A stretch of 64,000 bases of DNA. Origin: Budorcas taxicolor. Its lineage: Eukaryota; Chordata; Mammalia; Artiodactyla; Bovidae. Location: positions 53,312,567 to 53,376,566 of the forward strand of contig NC_068912.1 in assembly GCF_023091745.1 (NCBI RefSeq). The letters are read 5' to 3'. The number at the start of each line of letters is the position of its first letter. Positions within the stretch are counted from its first letter, which is position 1. A program made the translations under genes and the position numbers. The notes under the pieces are model-generated. The model made no database searches and was not told the origin of the DNA. It saw only the letters and a program-made list of their open reading frames with translations. Below are positions 11,262-21,701 of this stretch, piece after piece.

Positions 11262-11615
11262 TGTCTTAGTCTGTTTTGGCTGCTGTAACAAAATCACACA
11301 AACTGGGTGATTTATAAGCAACAAACATTTATTTCTCAGGTTTTCAGAGTCTGAGAAGTTCAAGAAGAAGCCACCAGCAGATTTGGTATCTGACAAGAAC
11401 CTACTTCCTGGTTCATGGAGAGTGTTTTTCACTGTCTTCACATGGCAGAATGAATAAGGGAAGTCTATGGGTCACTTTTACCAGCGCACTAATCCTATTC
11501 ATAAGGGCCCAGTCCTCATTACCTAATTAGATCCTAATGGCTCTGCCTCCTAATACCATCACCTTCAGTGTTAAGCCACGAATTTTGAAGGGACACACAT
11601 ATTCAGACCACAGCA
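11262..11615 (-). mobile_element. MLT1-type (ERVL-MaLR) solo LTR
   Basis: Complete-looking LTR read in antisense: it begins tgtcttagtctg, includes 'aactgggtgatttataagcaac', 'ctacttcctggttcat', 'cctcctaataccatcacc' and ends 'attcagaccacagca' (TG...CA termini). The flanking 5-mers gtagg (11257-11261) and atagg (11616-11620) resemble the 5-bp duplication expected of this class. The host L1 reads across the insertion. No internal viral genes are present. Confidence 0.85.
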
Positions 11616-11828
11616 ATAGGTAAATATAAAATACATTTTTCTCACATTTATAGCCTTAAAAGAAAAATAGCTGTCTAAAGCAAAAATAATACTATATTGG
11701 GGGGGTTATAACATTTGAAAAATTAAGATATTTAACCATTGCACAAGGGTGAGAAAAATAGAACTACACTACCATAAGTTTCTTGCTGTATATGTGAAAT
11801 ATCCTGATATTATGTAAGCACACGATAA
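11616..11828 (+). mobile_element. HAL1 / L1M LINE, continuation
   Basis: 'Aggtaaatataaaatacat', 'agcaaaaataatactatattggggggg' and 'tcttgctgtatatgtgaaat' follow L1M order directly after the LTR. Confidence 0.7.
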
Positions 11829-12047
11829 GCTTCCCAGTTGGCTCAGTGGGTAAGGAATCTGCCTGCAGTGCAGGAGATGCTGCAGATGCGGTTCAATCCC
11901 TGGTCGGGAAGATCCCTTGGAGGAGGGCGTGGCAACCCACTCCAGCATTCCCGCCTGGAGAATCTCATGGACAGAGGAGCCTGGCAGACTACAGTCTACA
12001 GGGTTGCAAAGAATTGGACGCCACTGAGGAGACTGAGCAGGCAGGCG
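11829..12047 (+). mobile_element. Bov-tA SINE inserted in L1M
   Basis: Sense copy from 'gcttcccagttggctcagtg' to 'gaggagactgagcaggcagg'. L1M sequence flanks it on both sides. Confidence 0.94.
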
Positions 12048-12225
12048 TAAGTTAAAAATGTATATTGTAAATTCCAGAACAAGCACTAAAAATAAATGAA
12101 TGTACAGTTACTAAGCCAATAATGGAGATAAAATGGAATCCTAAAGTAACACATAATCCAAAAACAGGCAGGAAAATAAGAAAAAGGGAACAAAGGAAAG
12201 ATCAGGCAATTTAAAAAGCAAATCA
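12048..12225 (+). mobile_element. HAL1 / L1M LINE, continuation
   Basis: L1M linker text: 'taagccaataatggagataaa', 'taatccaaaaacaggcagg', 'gggaacaaaggaaagat'. The same consensus stretch occurs in the other L1 block at ~2590-2745. Confidence 0.7.
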
Positions 12226-12692
12226 GTTCAGTCATTCAGTCATGTCTGACTCTTTGCGGCCCCATGGACTGCAGCACGCCAGGCTTCCCTGTCCATCAGC
12301 AACTCCCAGAGCTTGCTCAAACTCATGTCCATCGAGTCAGTGATGCCATCCAACCATCTCATCCTCTGTCATCCCTTTCTCCTCCTGCCTTCAATTTTTC
12401 CCAGCCTCAGGGTCTTTTCCAATGAGTCAGTTCTTCACACCAGGTGGTCAAAGTATTGGAGTTTCAGCTTCAACATCAGTCCTTGCAATGAATGTTCAGG
12501 ACTGATTTCCTGTCAGATTGACTGGTTTGATCTCCTTGCAGTCCAAGGGACTCTCAAGAGTCTTCTCCATCACCACAGTTCAAAGGCATCCATTCTTCGG
12601 CACTCAGCTTGTTTGACGGTCCACCTCTCACATCTATATATAACTACTGGAAAAACCATAGCTTTGACTAGACAGACCTTTGTTGGCAAAGT
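12226..12692 (-). mobile_element. BovB LINE 3' fragment inserted in L1M
   Basis: Antisense BovB of the older subfamily (actgcagcacgccaggcttcc; gagcttgctcaaactcatg). It is 5' truncated just after the 'tttgttggcaaagt' block. L1M resumes at ~12697 with 'gctaaacttaaacc'. The 141-codon plus frame at 12313-12738 is the non-coding strand. Confidence 0.92.
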
Positions 12693-13379
12693 TACATCTC
12701 AAGTTGCTAAACTTAAACCTGGCAATATCAATATTTAAATGGAAATGGTCTAATACTCCAATTAAAAGCAGAGACTCTCAGATGGGTTAAAAAGATCCAA
12801 ACATATGCTATCAATAAGAAAACTTCTTTCAGGACAAAGCTGGAGGTATCACACTCCTTGGTTTGAAACTGTACTGTAAACCTGTGTGGTGATCAAAACA
12901 GTATGGTATCAGCACAAAAACAGACACATAGATCACTGGAACAGAACTGGGAACCCCAGAGTAAAACCCACACATATATAAACAATTAATTTGTGACAAA
13001 AGAGCCAAGAACACATTAACACAAAAGGGAATGGACAGTCTCGTCAATAAGTGATTGAAGAAACTGGACAACCACATGCAGAAGAATGAAACTAGACCAT
13101 TATCTAACACCATATACAAAAATTAACTCAAAATCAATTGAAGACTTGAATATAAGACCTGAAACTACAGAACTCCTAGAAGAAAACATAGGTGGTCTGT
13201 TTTCTTTGACTTTGGTTCTAGCAATATCTTCCTAGATACGTTCCCTCAGGCAAAGGTCACAATAGCAAAAATAACCAAGTGGACTACATCAATATAAAAA
13301 GCTTCTGTACAGTGAAGAACATCGTCATCAAAATAAATTAAAAAAAAACCTATTGAATGGGAGGAAATATTTGCAAGTC

Positions 13380-13380
<1 letters not shown>
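12693..13380 (+). mobile_element. L1M LINE, ORF2 start joined to ORF2 C-terminal part
   Basis: 12697-12830 is ORF2 start text ('tggtctaatactccaattaaaagcagag'-type wording). From ~12833 the sequence jumps to the ORF2 C-terminal part ('gtttgaaactgtactg', 'gatcaaaacagtatggtatc', 'gaatgaaactagacc', 'gaatgggaggaaatatttgc'). Either this copy lost ~2.5 kb internally or two L1 fragments abut. It ends at the ta/ca microsatellite. Confidence 0.75.
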
Positions 13381-13414
<34 letters not shown>

Positions 13415-13421
13415 TATACAT
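13379..13421. repeat. (TA)n(CA)n microsatellite
   Basis: About 11 ta units followed directly by about 6 ca units and a short ta-rich end, at the truncated end of the L1. Confidence 0.95.
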
Positions 13422-14327
13422 AGTGATTCTCAGACTCTATTATTTCCCTTTGCAATATATATATCCAACTGTCCATTGATTGAGCCAGCCATCACCAAGC
13501 AAATATTTATCTCCACACACATCTATGTGCATACTGGCTGATAGTGTCAGACAGTCTAAGAAACATTCCTCGCTGCCTGAGACTCTCCGGCTGACAGAAG
13601 GCCCACATTTCAGTGTATACTCTTTCCTTTTTTTTTTGGCTTCAACAGTCCAGATTGTTCTCACACATTATGATGAATACACCAACATCAAGTAGTAGCT
13701 TCTCCTCCATAGCAAGATAATTAACACCATTCTTGATGTAAATTAGCAAACTGACCAACTCATTCTCCAGAGAAAAGAACAGCACTCTCTCTCTTACTTT
13801 TGCTCTATTTCTTCTTATACTGTCAAATAAAACCCTAGTCTTATCTAGGTTATTATCTCACAGCTTTGAATTGCTCTGCATAACACGTATCTATTCATTA
13901 ATCATTCAGTCATGGAACCACGAAGGCAAGATTGTCAGCGAGACTCCTGCCAGAGCGACTGGCTTTGATGGGTCACAGCTCAAGTGCTTGCCTGCAGCTG
14001 ACAGGCAAATCTCTTAAACTACCTAACAACAACTATCACGGGCACTGCTTATCTTCTAGAGCCTCCATTTCCCCCCTAGAATGAATTCACGTGGGCAGAA
14101 ACTGAAGCAAGAGAAGGGGAGTGGGGGTGGATAGTAGAAAATGTAAAGTTTTTATATTTTTTTAAGTCTGAATTGAACTGACTGAAGTCTCTAGTATAAT
14201 GTAAGGTTCTCTGCATATATCACAACTGATCATCAAGAGAAAGTTTCTTGAGAAAAAAGTATTTTTTCCCAAACAAACTTATTCACATACTCCCTTTATC
14301 TTCCATATCTATAAACAAAACATTCTC
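13422..14327. other. unassigned single-copy DNA
   Basis: No repeat family was recognised. A 10-nt T run lies near 13630. The overlapping frames at 13440-13695 have no domain. Confidence 0.5.
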
Positions 14328-14341
14328 TTCTTATTCCTCAG

Positions 14342-14846
14342 TCAAACAGTCGATTCAGCCGCTCAGTCATGTCTCACTCTTTGTGACCCCATGGACTGCA
14401 GCACGCCAGGCCTCCCTGTCCATCACCAGCTACCGGAGTTCACTCAAACTCATGTCCATTGAGTTGGTAATGCCATCCAATCATCTCATCCGCTGTCGTC
14501 CCCTTCTCCTCCCACCTTCAATCTTTTCCAGCATCAGAGTCTTTTCAAAAGAGTCAGTTCTTCGCATCAGATGGCCAAAGTATTGGAGTTTCAGCTTTAA
14601 CATCAGTCCTTCCAAAGATTATTCAGGACTGATTTCCTTTAGGATGGACTGGTTGGATCTCCTTGCTGTCCAAGGGACTCTCAAGAGTCCTCTCCAACAC
14701 CACAATTCAAAAGCATCAGTTCTTCGGCGCTCAGCTTTCTCAATGGTCCAACTCTCATACCATATAAGACTACTGGAAAAGCCATAGCTTTGACAAGATG
14801 GACCTTTGTTGGCAGAGTAATGTCTCTGCTTTTTAATATGCTGTCT
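14342..14846 (-). mobile_element. BovB LINE 3' part (segment a) of a two-part unit
   Basis: Antisense BovB of the older subfamily, from a degraded 3' terminus ('gattcagccgctcagtcatg') to 'tttttaatatgctgtct'. It is joined without spacer to segment b. The 14-bp direct repeat ttcttattcctcag at 14328-14341 and 16705-16718 flanks a plus b together, not each part alone. The 179-codon plus frame at 14248-14787 is antisense to the element. Confidence 0.93.
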
Positions 14847-14945
14847 CAGTTCAGTTCAGTTCAGTCACTCAGTCATGTCCGATTCTTTGCGACCCCATGA
14901 ATAGCAGCACGCCAGGCCTCCCTGTCCATCACCAACTCCTGGAGC

Positions 14946-15485
14946 TCACTCAGACTCACGTCCTTCAAGTCTGATTCCATCCAGCCATCTCATCCTTGGT
15001 TGTCCCCTTCTTCTCCTGCCCCCAATCCCTCCCAGCATCAAAGTCTTTTCCAGTGAGTCAACTCTTCGCGTGAGGTGGCCAAAGTACTGAAGTTTCGACT
15101 TTAGCATCATTCCTTCCAAAGAATTCCCAGGGCTGATCTCCTTCAGAATGGACTGGTTGGATCTCCTTGCAGTCCAAGGGACTCTCAAGAGTCTTCTCCA
15201 ACACCACAGTTGAAGAGCATCAGTTCTTCGGTGCTCAGCCTTCTTCACAGTCCAACTCTCACATCCATACATGACTACTGGAAAAACCATAGCCTTGACT
15301 AGATGGACCTTAGTTGACAAAGTAATGTCTCTGCTTTTGAATATGCTACCTAGGTTGGTCATAACTTTTCTTTTAAGGAGTAAGCGTCTTTTAATTTCAT
15401 GGCTGCAGTCACCATCTGCAGTGATTTTAGAGCCCAAAGAAATAAAGTCTGACACTGTTTCCACTGTTTCCCATCTATTTCCCAT
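14946..15485 (-). pseudogene. BovB RT C-terminal region, frame-shifted remnant
   Basis: A 179-codon open stretch continuing the RT-core protein after a frameshift. It contains the conserved MYGCESWTVKKAE and VPWTARRSNQSILKEI motifs of the BovB C-terminal region, then a basic [17 protein letters not shown] end. The overlap with the 15359-16060 frame is explained by a missing G in the 'gatgggaaacagtgg' block (a second copy at 17655 has the extra G). Confidence 0.88.
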
Positions 15486-16060
15486 GAAGTGATGGGACCA
15501 GATGCCATGATCTTTGTTTTCTGAATGTTGAGCTTTAAGCCAACCTTTTCACTCTCCTCTTTCATTTTCATCAAGAGGCTCTTTAATTCTTCTACTCTTT
15601 CTGCCATAAGGGTGGTGTCATCTGCATATCTGAGGTTATTGATATTTCTCCTGGCAATCTTGAGTCCAGCTTCTGCTTCATCCAGCCCAGTATTTCTCAC
15701 GATGTACTCTGCATATAAGTTAAATAAGCAGGGTGACAATATACAGCCTTGATGTACTCCATTTCCTATCTGGAACCAGTCTGTTGTTCCATGCCCAGTT
15801 CTAACTGTTGATTCTTGACCCACATACAAATTTCTCAAGAGACAGGTCAGGTGGTCTGGTATTCCCATCTCTCTCAGAATTTTCCACAGTTTGTTGTGGT
15901 CCACACAGTCAAAGGCTTTGGTGTAGTCAATAAACCAGAAATAGATGTTTTTCTGGAACTCTCTTGCTCTTTTGAAGATCCAGTGGATGTTGGCAATTTG
16001 ATCTCTGGTTCCTCTGCCTTTTCTAAAACCAGCTTGAACATCTGGAAGTTCACCATTCAC
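15359..16060 (-). pseudogene. BovB reverse transcriptase core, frame-shifted remnant
   Basis: A 233-codon open stretch with the RT motifs in order: FIDYTKAFD at residues 43-51, GVHQGCILSP at 101-110, the catalytic YADD box at 145-148, and GLKLNIQKTK at 174-183. In an intact BovB this protein, together with an N-terminal APE-type endonuclease, copies its own RNA (and that of Bov-tA SINEs) at a nicked target. Here the endonuclease half is missing through 5' truncation. The upstream RT start is in another frame (16104-16319), and a one-base loss near 15480 moves the C-terminus into a third frame. It is therefore a relic, although the catalytic boxes are unusually well kept. The methionine is an internal codon, not a true start. 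Confidence 0.9.
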
Positions 16061-16103
16061 AGCTTGTTGAAGCCTGGCTTAGAGAATTTTGAGCATTACT
16101 TTA

Positions 16104-16319
16104 CTAGCCTGTTAGATGAGTGCAATTGTGCGGTAGTTTGAGCATTTTTTGGCACTGCCTTTCTTTGGCATTGGAATGAAAACTGACCTTTTCCAGTCCT
16201 GTGGCCACTGCTGAGTTTTCCAAATGTGCTGGCATATTGAGTGCAGCACTCACAGCATCATCTTTTAGGATCTGAAATTGCTCAACTAGAATTCCATCAT
16301 CTCCACTAGCTTTGTTCAT
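16104..16319 (-). pseudogene. BovB RT N-terminal remnant
   Basis: A 71-codon stretch starting MNKASGDDGI, the usual beginning of the RT finger region in BovB, lying directly upstream of the RT core on the minus strand but in a different frame. Confidence 0.8.
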
Positions 16320-16718
16320 AGTGATGCTTCCTAAGGCCTACTTGACTTCACATTCCAGGAAATCTGGCTCTGGGTGAGTGATCATACCATTGTGATTATT
16401 TGGGTCATGTAGATCTTTTTTGTATAGTTCTGTGTATTCTTGCTACTTCTTAATATCCTCTGTTTCTGTTAGGTCCATCTCATTTCTGTCCTTTATCGAG
16501 CCCATCTTTGCATGAAATGTTCCCTTGGTATCTAATTTTCTTGAAGAGATCTCAAGTCTTTCCCACTCTATTGTTTTCCTCTATTTCTTTGCACTGATCA
16601 TGGAAGAAGGCTTTCTTATCTCTCCTTGCTATTCTTTGGAACTCTGCATTCAAATGGGTATATATCTTTCCTTTTCTCCTTTGCTTATCGCTTCTCTTCT
16701 TTTTTTCTTATTCCTCAG

Positions 16719-17346
16719 CTAGTCCCTAAATATTATTTTGTGTTTCCCATTCCAAAATGTATCCTTCTAAAAAAGTAAGGTACAAACAAACATGCTTTTA
16801 ACTACCAGGAAATCCTTCACTTATCATGGATGGTTCTATAATTATTAGCTTTATAGTTTTTCATTATCAGTAGGTTTTATGTATTTTTTACATAACTAGT
16901 TTATAAATTAGTTATCAAATTTACACAGGTCCACGATAGAGACTCAAAATTGGACTCTAAAATACACACACACACAAATGTTCCTCTCAACAATAACCAC
17001 ATATAAAACCAAAACACTGAACTTGAACTTGACAAGATATTTGAAACCACACAGCTTTTGAACCAATAACAACTATGAAAGCTAGTATGCCCTGGCCAAA
17101 AAATATCAGAGGCGATTCTTACTAAAATAAGCAATAAATTTCACCCTTCCTTTCTGATGTGTTCTAATTGTTTCAGGATGACAGATTATCCCTATCTTTT
17201 GAATATTTCATAATTTATCAAGTGTTTTCAAGTACTTCATCTGAGTTTGGGTTACAGGTTTGAGCTTCTGCACTATGTGAAGGAGAATCCATTAGCAGGG
17301 TGGGAAAAGCTTAGGGAATTTGAACTCCTGGAAATGCAACCACCTG
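16719..17346. other. unassigned single-copy DNA
   Basis: No family was recognised. A short (ac)n run lies at ~16965-16975. Confidence 0.5.
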
Positions 17347-17356
17347 AGATGTCATA

Positions 17357-18280
17357 CTGTTCATGGGGTTCTCAAGGCAAGAATACTGAAGTGGTTTGCC
17401 ATTCCCTTCTCCAGTGGACCACATTCTCATGAGAAACACTGGGCTGGAAGAAGCACGAGCTGGAATCAAGATTGCCAAGAGAAATATCAATAACCTCAGA
17501 TATGCAGATGACACCATCCTTAAGGCAGAAAGTGAAGAGGAACTAAAAAGCCTCTTGATGAAAGTGAAAAAGGAGAGTGAAAAAGTTGGTTTAAAACTCA
17601 ACATTCAGAAAACGAAGATCATGGCATCCGGTCCCATCACTTCATGGGAAATAGATGGGGAAACAGTGGAAACAGTGTCACACTTTATCTTTCTGGGCTC
17701 CAAAATCACTGCAGATGGTGACTGCAGCCATGAAGTTAAAAGATGCTTACTCCTTGGAAGAAAAGTTATGACCAACCTAGGTAGCATATTCAAAAGCAGA
17801 GACATTACTTTGTCAACTAAGGTCCGTCTAGTCAAGGCTATGGTTTTTCCTGTGGTCATGTATGGATGTGAGCGCTGGACTGTGAAGAAAGCTGAGTGCT
17901 GAAGAACTGATGCTCTTCAACTGTGGTGTTGGAGAAGACTCTTGAGAGTCCCTTGGACTGCAAGGAGATCCAACCAGTCCATTCTGAAGGAGATCAGCCC
18001 TGGGATTTCTTTAGAAGGAATGATGCTAAAGCTGAAACTCCAATACTTTGGCCACCTCATGTGAAGAGTTGACTCACTGGAAAAGACTCTGATGCTGGGA
18101 GGAATTGGGGACAGGAGAAGAAGGGGATGACAGAGGATGAGATGGCTGGATGGCATCACCGACTCAATGGACATGAGTCTGAGTGAACTCTGGGAATTGG
18201 TGATGGACAGGGAGGCCTGGTGTGCTGCGATTCATGGGGTCGCAAAGAGTCGGACACGACTGAGTGACTGAACTGAACTG
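17357..18280 (+). mobile_element. BovB LINE with internal deletion, bounded by TSD
   Basis: The direct repeat agatgtcata (17347-17356 and 18281-18290; 13 bp if the adjoining ctg is counted) defines the unit. Its first ~70 nt ('gttctcaaggcaagaatactg...ttgccattcccttctccag') look like Bov-A text in antisense, or a 5' BovB segment. It then jumps directly to the RT 'tggaagaagcacgagctgg' region and runs to the intact BovB 3' end gactgaactgaactg. Confidence 0.92.
17396..17902 (+). pseudogene. BovB RT partial reading frame
   Basis: A 168-codon stretch beginning inside the fusion junction and containing NNLRYADD at residues ~33-40, then GLKLNIQKTK and VMYGCERWTVKKAEC before a stop (tga at 17900-17902). 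The palm motifs before YADD are deleted, so it cannot be an active polymerase. Confidence 0.85.
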
Positions 18281-18290
18281 AGATGTCATA

Positions 18291-18914
18291 GAGTGGCAAG
18301 ACTTCTCTGATTGGCTGTTGGTGTTGTAACTCTGTACCACAAGTGCAGAAAGTACCAAGAATACTGGGTTGTAATTTGTCAGTGAGGACAAATCAAATGT
18401 TAATATCTATTAATTATATTAATTGTTAATAATGTATTACAGCATTGCATTTCAATTAATTTATTAAAGAATTTGAGGATGTGAACTATGAAAACAGCGA
18501 ACTATTAGGCAAAACTATGCACAGTTACTCAGATTACATCAAAAAGTCCTTTGCTCTTAAAATCGTAAGGTAAACACCAATTTTGGCAAAGCAAAAATTT
18601 AGGTGACAATTATGCCACAGGAGAATGTGGTATATCTGTGTCTGCAATTAATAGGTCATTCAGTGAATGGAGGGAATTTATATTTAGTGTGCCAAAAACA
18701 GCTGCAACTTAGATCCAAGAAAGAGAAGCAGTGGCTCTTAAATCACCTTTTCTTCTTCTTGTTATTCTATTCACAACGATTTTTTCTTGTTCCTCCAACA
18801 GAACTCACATTTTTTATGTAGTTTAGAAAGCTAAAGAGTGAGAGGGGGCATCCAAGTCCATGGGATTCCATGCCACTGAGGCTCTGTGTAACCTATTCTG
18901 TGCCTTTTCGTAAG
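18291..18914. other. unassigned single-copy, AT-rich DNA
   Basis: No repeat or coding signal was recognised. 18395-18475 is strongly AT-rich. Confidence 0.45.
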
Positions 18915-18968
18915 CTACACGCTAGTAATGTAATGCTCAAAATTCTCCACGCCAGGCTTCAATAATAT

Positions 18969-19250
18969 GTGAACCATGAACTCCCTGATGTTCAAGCTGG
19001 TTTTAGAAAAGGCAGAGATCAAATTGCCAACATCCGCTGGATCATGGAAAAAGCAAGAGAGTTCCAGAAAAACATCTATTTCTGCTTTATTGACTATGCC
19101 AAAGCCTTTGACTGTGTGGACCACAACAAACTGTGGAAAATTCTGAGAGAGATGGGAATACCAGACCACCTGACCTGTCTCTTGAGAAATCTGTATGCAG
19201 GTCAGGAAGCAACAGTTAGAACTGGACATGGAACAACAGACTGGTTTTAA
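18969..19250 (+). pseudogene. BovB RT core remnant
   Basis: A 93-codon stretch with CFIDYAKAFDCVDHNK and DHLTCLLRNLYAGQEATVR, ending at a taa inside the TTDWFQIG motif. Downstream frames at 19281-19463 (contains RYADD) and 19363-19926 (MYGCESWTVKKAE, VPWTARRSNQSILKEI) continue the same protein in shifted frames. Confidence 0.87.
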
Positions 19251-19362
19251 ATAAGAAATGGAGTACATCAAGGCTGTATATTGTCACCCTGCTTATTTAA
19301 CTTACATGCAGAGTACATCATGAGAAACACTGGACTGGAAGAAACACAAGCTGGACTCAAGA

Positions 19363-19926
19363 TTGCCGGGAGAAATATCAATAACTTCAGATATGCAGAT
19401 GACACCACCCTTAAGGCAGAAAGCGAAGAGGAACTTCTTGATGAAAGTGAAAGAGGAGAGTGAACAAAGTTGGCTTAAAACTCAACATTCAGAAAACAAA
19501 GATCATGGCATCTGGTCCCATCACTTCATGGGAAATAGATGGGAAACAGCAGAAACAGTGTCAGACTTTATTTTTTTGGTCTCCAAAATCACTGCAGATG
19601 GTGACTGTGGCCATGAAATTAAAAGACGCTTACTCCTTGGAAGAAAAGTTGTGACCAACCTAGGTAGCATATTCAAAAGCAGAGACATTACTTTGTCAAC
19701 TGAGGTCCGTCTAGTCAAGGCTATGGTTTTTCCAGTAGTCATGTATGGATGTGAGAGCTGGACTGTGAAGAAGGCTGAGTGCCAAAGAATTGATGCTTTT
19801 GAACTGTGGTGTTGGAGAAGACTCTTGAGAGTCCCTTGGACTGCAAGGAGATCCAACCAGTCCATTCTGAAGGAGATCAGCCCTGGGATTTCTTTGGAAG
19901 GAATGATGCTAAAGCTGAAACTTTAG
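19363..19926 (+). pseudogene. BovB RT C-terminal remnant
   Basis: A 187-codon frame that reads antisense-like nonsense at first, then enters the true BovB C-terminal frame from about FIFLVSKITADGDC and keeps the VPWTARRSNQSILKEI motif. It ends at tag 19924, where consensus BovB continues. Frameshifts at ~19436 and ~19550 separate it from the RT core. Confidence 0.8.
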
Positions 19927-20375
19927 TACTTTGGCCACCTCATGCAAAGAGTTGACTCATTGGAAAAGACTCTGATGCTGGGAGGGATTGGGGGCAGGAG
20001 AAGAAGGGGATGACAGAGGATGAGATGGCTGGATGGCATCACCGACTCAATGGACATGAGTCTGAGTGAACTCCAGGAGTTGGTGATGGACAGGGAGCCC
20101 TGGCTTGCTGCGATTCATGGGGTCACAAAGAGTCAGACACATTAGCGACTCAACTGAACTGAACTGAATATTCCCTTGCTGGAATCTGTTTTCCTATTAA
20201 AATAAGATATGACGAAGATCGGGATATCTTTACCTGATCATAAATTTAAGTTTTATATTTAGATCAGCATAGTTATGGATATAAATGAGTGGATTTGGGG
20301 AGGATTGTCAACTGTTTTGAGGGGAAACTATGTTCAAGGAAAGGGGACGGGGTCATGTAACAGAATTAGACAGCT

Positions 20376-20500
20376 GTTGTAGAAAGAGCCTGAACTGTAG
20401 ACAGAAGACCCAAGTTCAAGTTCTAAATCTTACTGTGAAACCCTAGGCAAGTAACTTATGCTTTCCAAATTTTAGCTCCCTCTGAAATAATGTTGTTAGA
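20376..20500 (+). mobile_element. MIR SINE
   Basis: 'Gagcctgaactgtagacag', 'caagttcaagttctaaatctta', 'ccctaggcaagtaactta' match MIR sense text. Confidence 0.7.
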
Positions 20501-21561
20501 AGACTCATTGTAACGTTGCAAGTAAATTTCCTTCTAGGAAATGTGCTACCTAGTAGCAGCTAATGGCCTCCAATCCCAAAATTGAGAAGACCAGAAACAA
20601 AACGCACAGAATCATCAAACCTACTAACAAAAGATTTATTTTGTTCATTCACTAAACACACACACACACACCTTCTCTGAGCCAGGCACCCTACAGAGCC
20701 ATGCCAGTCCCTGATTTCCACCAGTTCAGTCTTACAGAGCAGAGAGCTCTCTTAACAAACTGATGCCATGAAACGTTTTACAGGTGTTTTTAAATTAGCA
20801 AATCTCTTCTATACATACCCTTCTTTCTTGAACAGACCACTAAGTATGAGAACTTGAAATCCAGCCTCTGAACCCAGTTTCCTCGGGCCCGGCATAGACT
20901 CCCTGTCATTGTGTGCGTAAGTAATTGCATATGGCTTACTTAGCTAGGTGCCCTGGATTCTGTGAGTTACGGAAATTATGCATAGATCTGCCATTAACAC
21001 TAATGGGGGGTTACATGCACAAATCCTCCACACATCGAGAAGAGAATAGACTCTTCTCATTCATACATAATAGATCTGTAGAAAAATTAGCATGTACGCT
21101 TTTAGGAGCTGAACTCTGAAGATGCACCTTTTATGGGAAATATGTAAATAAGGAAGAGGATACACTGAAGGACAAGCGCTGTAATGTGCTCCTTTTCTGA
21201 TGCCTGAGCACCTTGTCAGTTTCACGGCTGCATGAAGTAGGAGCTGGCTTGCCTCTGCAGAGACTCCCCAGCACTTCATCTCCCTGGGGTGTTACCAAAT
21301 TTCCCTGGGCAGAGCTTTCTTTGCCAAATTTCTCAGGTTCCCCAGAGAAAGGAAAGCATAACTGATCAGTCAGTAAGCACTTATAATCCTTATATGAACA
21401 TTTTCAATGGAAGTGTTTCTTTGTTTTCTTAGAAGCTATTACTACATTGCCTTTTAATATAGCTGTCTTTGAAATGGGGAAATATGTGCTCACCCTCTGT
21501 GGTCACCTTTCCAGTCAGCTGGAGTCCCCTCTAAAGGCCACAGAAATTGGCTGTGCTGGGT
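20501..21561. other. single-copy DNA, with a candidate conserved stretch at 20880-21140
   Basis: No repeat family apart from a short (ca)n at 20657-20672. 20880-21140 has POU/homeobox-like words (taattgcatatgg, attatgcat) and lacks any repeat signature; see findings. Confidence 0.4.
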
Positions 21562-21570
21562 TTTATCTAT

Positions 21571-21701
21571 AAAGGATGTGTTAGCAGCTCAGTCGTGTTG
21601 GAGTCTTTGCAGCCCCATGGACTGAGACTCGCCAGGCTCTTCTGTTCATGGGATTCTCCAGGCAAGAATACTGGAGCAAGTTGCCATTTCCTTTTCCAGG
21701 A
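21571..21701 (-). mobile_element. Bov-A SINE unit with TSD
   Basis: Antisense Bov-A without tRNA head ('cagctcagtcgtgttgg', 'gattctccaggcaagaatactgg'). The flanking tttatctat at 21562-21570 and 21702-21710 is a TSD. Confidence 0.93.

Larger units (their letters stand above)
14847..16704 (-). mobile_element. BovB LINE (segment b) with RT-coding remnants
   Basis: Antisense BovB of the younger subfamily, starting with the perfect 3' terminus cagttcagttcagttcag and ending 5'-truncated at 'gcttctcttctttt', where the shared TSD begins. On the minus strand it carries the start of the reverse transcriptase (16319-16104), the RT core (16060-15359) and the C-terminal region (15485-14946) in different frames. 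Confidence 0.95.
18915..20168 (+). mobile_element. BovB LINE, 5'-truncated, sense
   Basis: From 'cgctagtaatgtaatgctca' through the RT core to the complete 3' end gactcaactgaactgaactgaa. It differs from the other copies by an 18-nt loss near 19015 (the 'gga-accaga' stretch), an in-frame stop (taa) at ~19249 and a small deletion near 19436. Confidence 0.95.

Noticed and set aside
12226..12692. Clear target-site duplication for this BovB
   Set aside because: L1 is continuous on both sides, but no convincing direct repeat was found at the two joints.
14248..14787. 179-codon plus-strand frame as a gene
   Set aside because: It is the non-coding strand of a BovB 3' end; the same translation ([12 protein letters not shown]...) recurs at 12313, 30879 and 58520 wherever BovB lies antisense.
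15359..16060. Functional reverse transcriptase gene
   Set aside because: RT boxes are kept, but the endonuclease half is missing and both ends are out of frame, so it is annotated as a relic.
20657..20672. Regulatory CA tract
   Set aside because: A short simple repeat with nothing linking it to a promoter.
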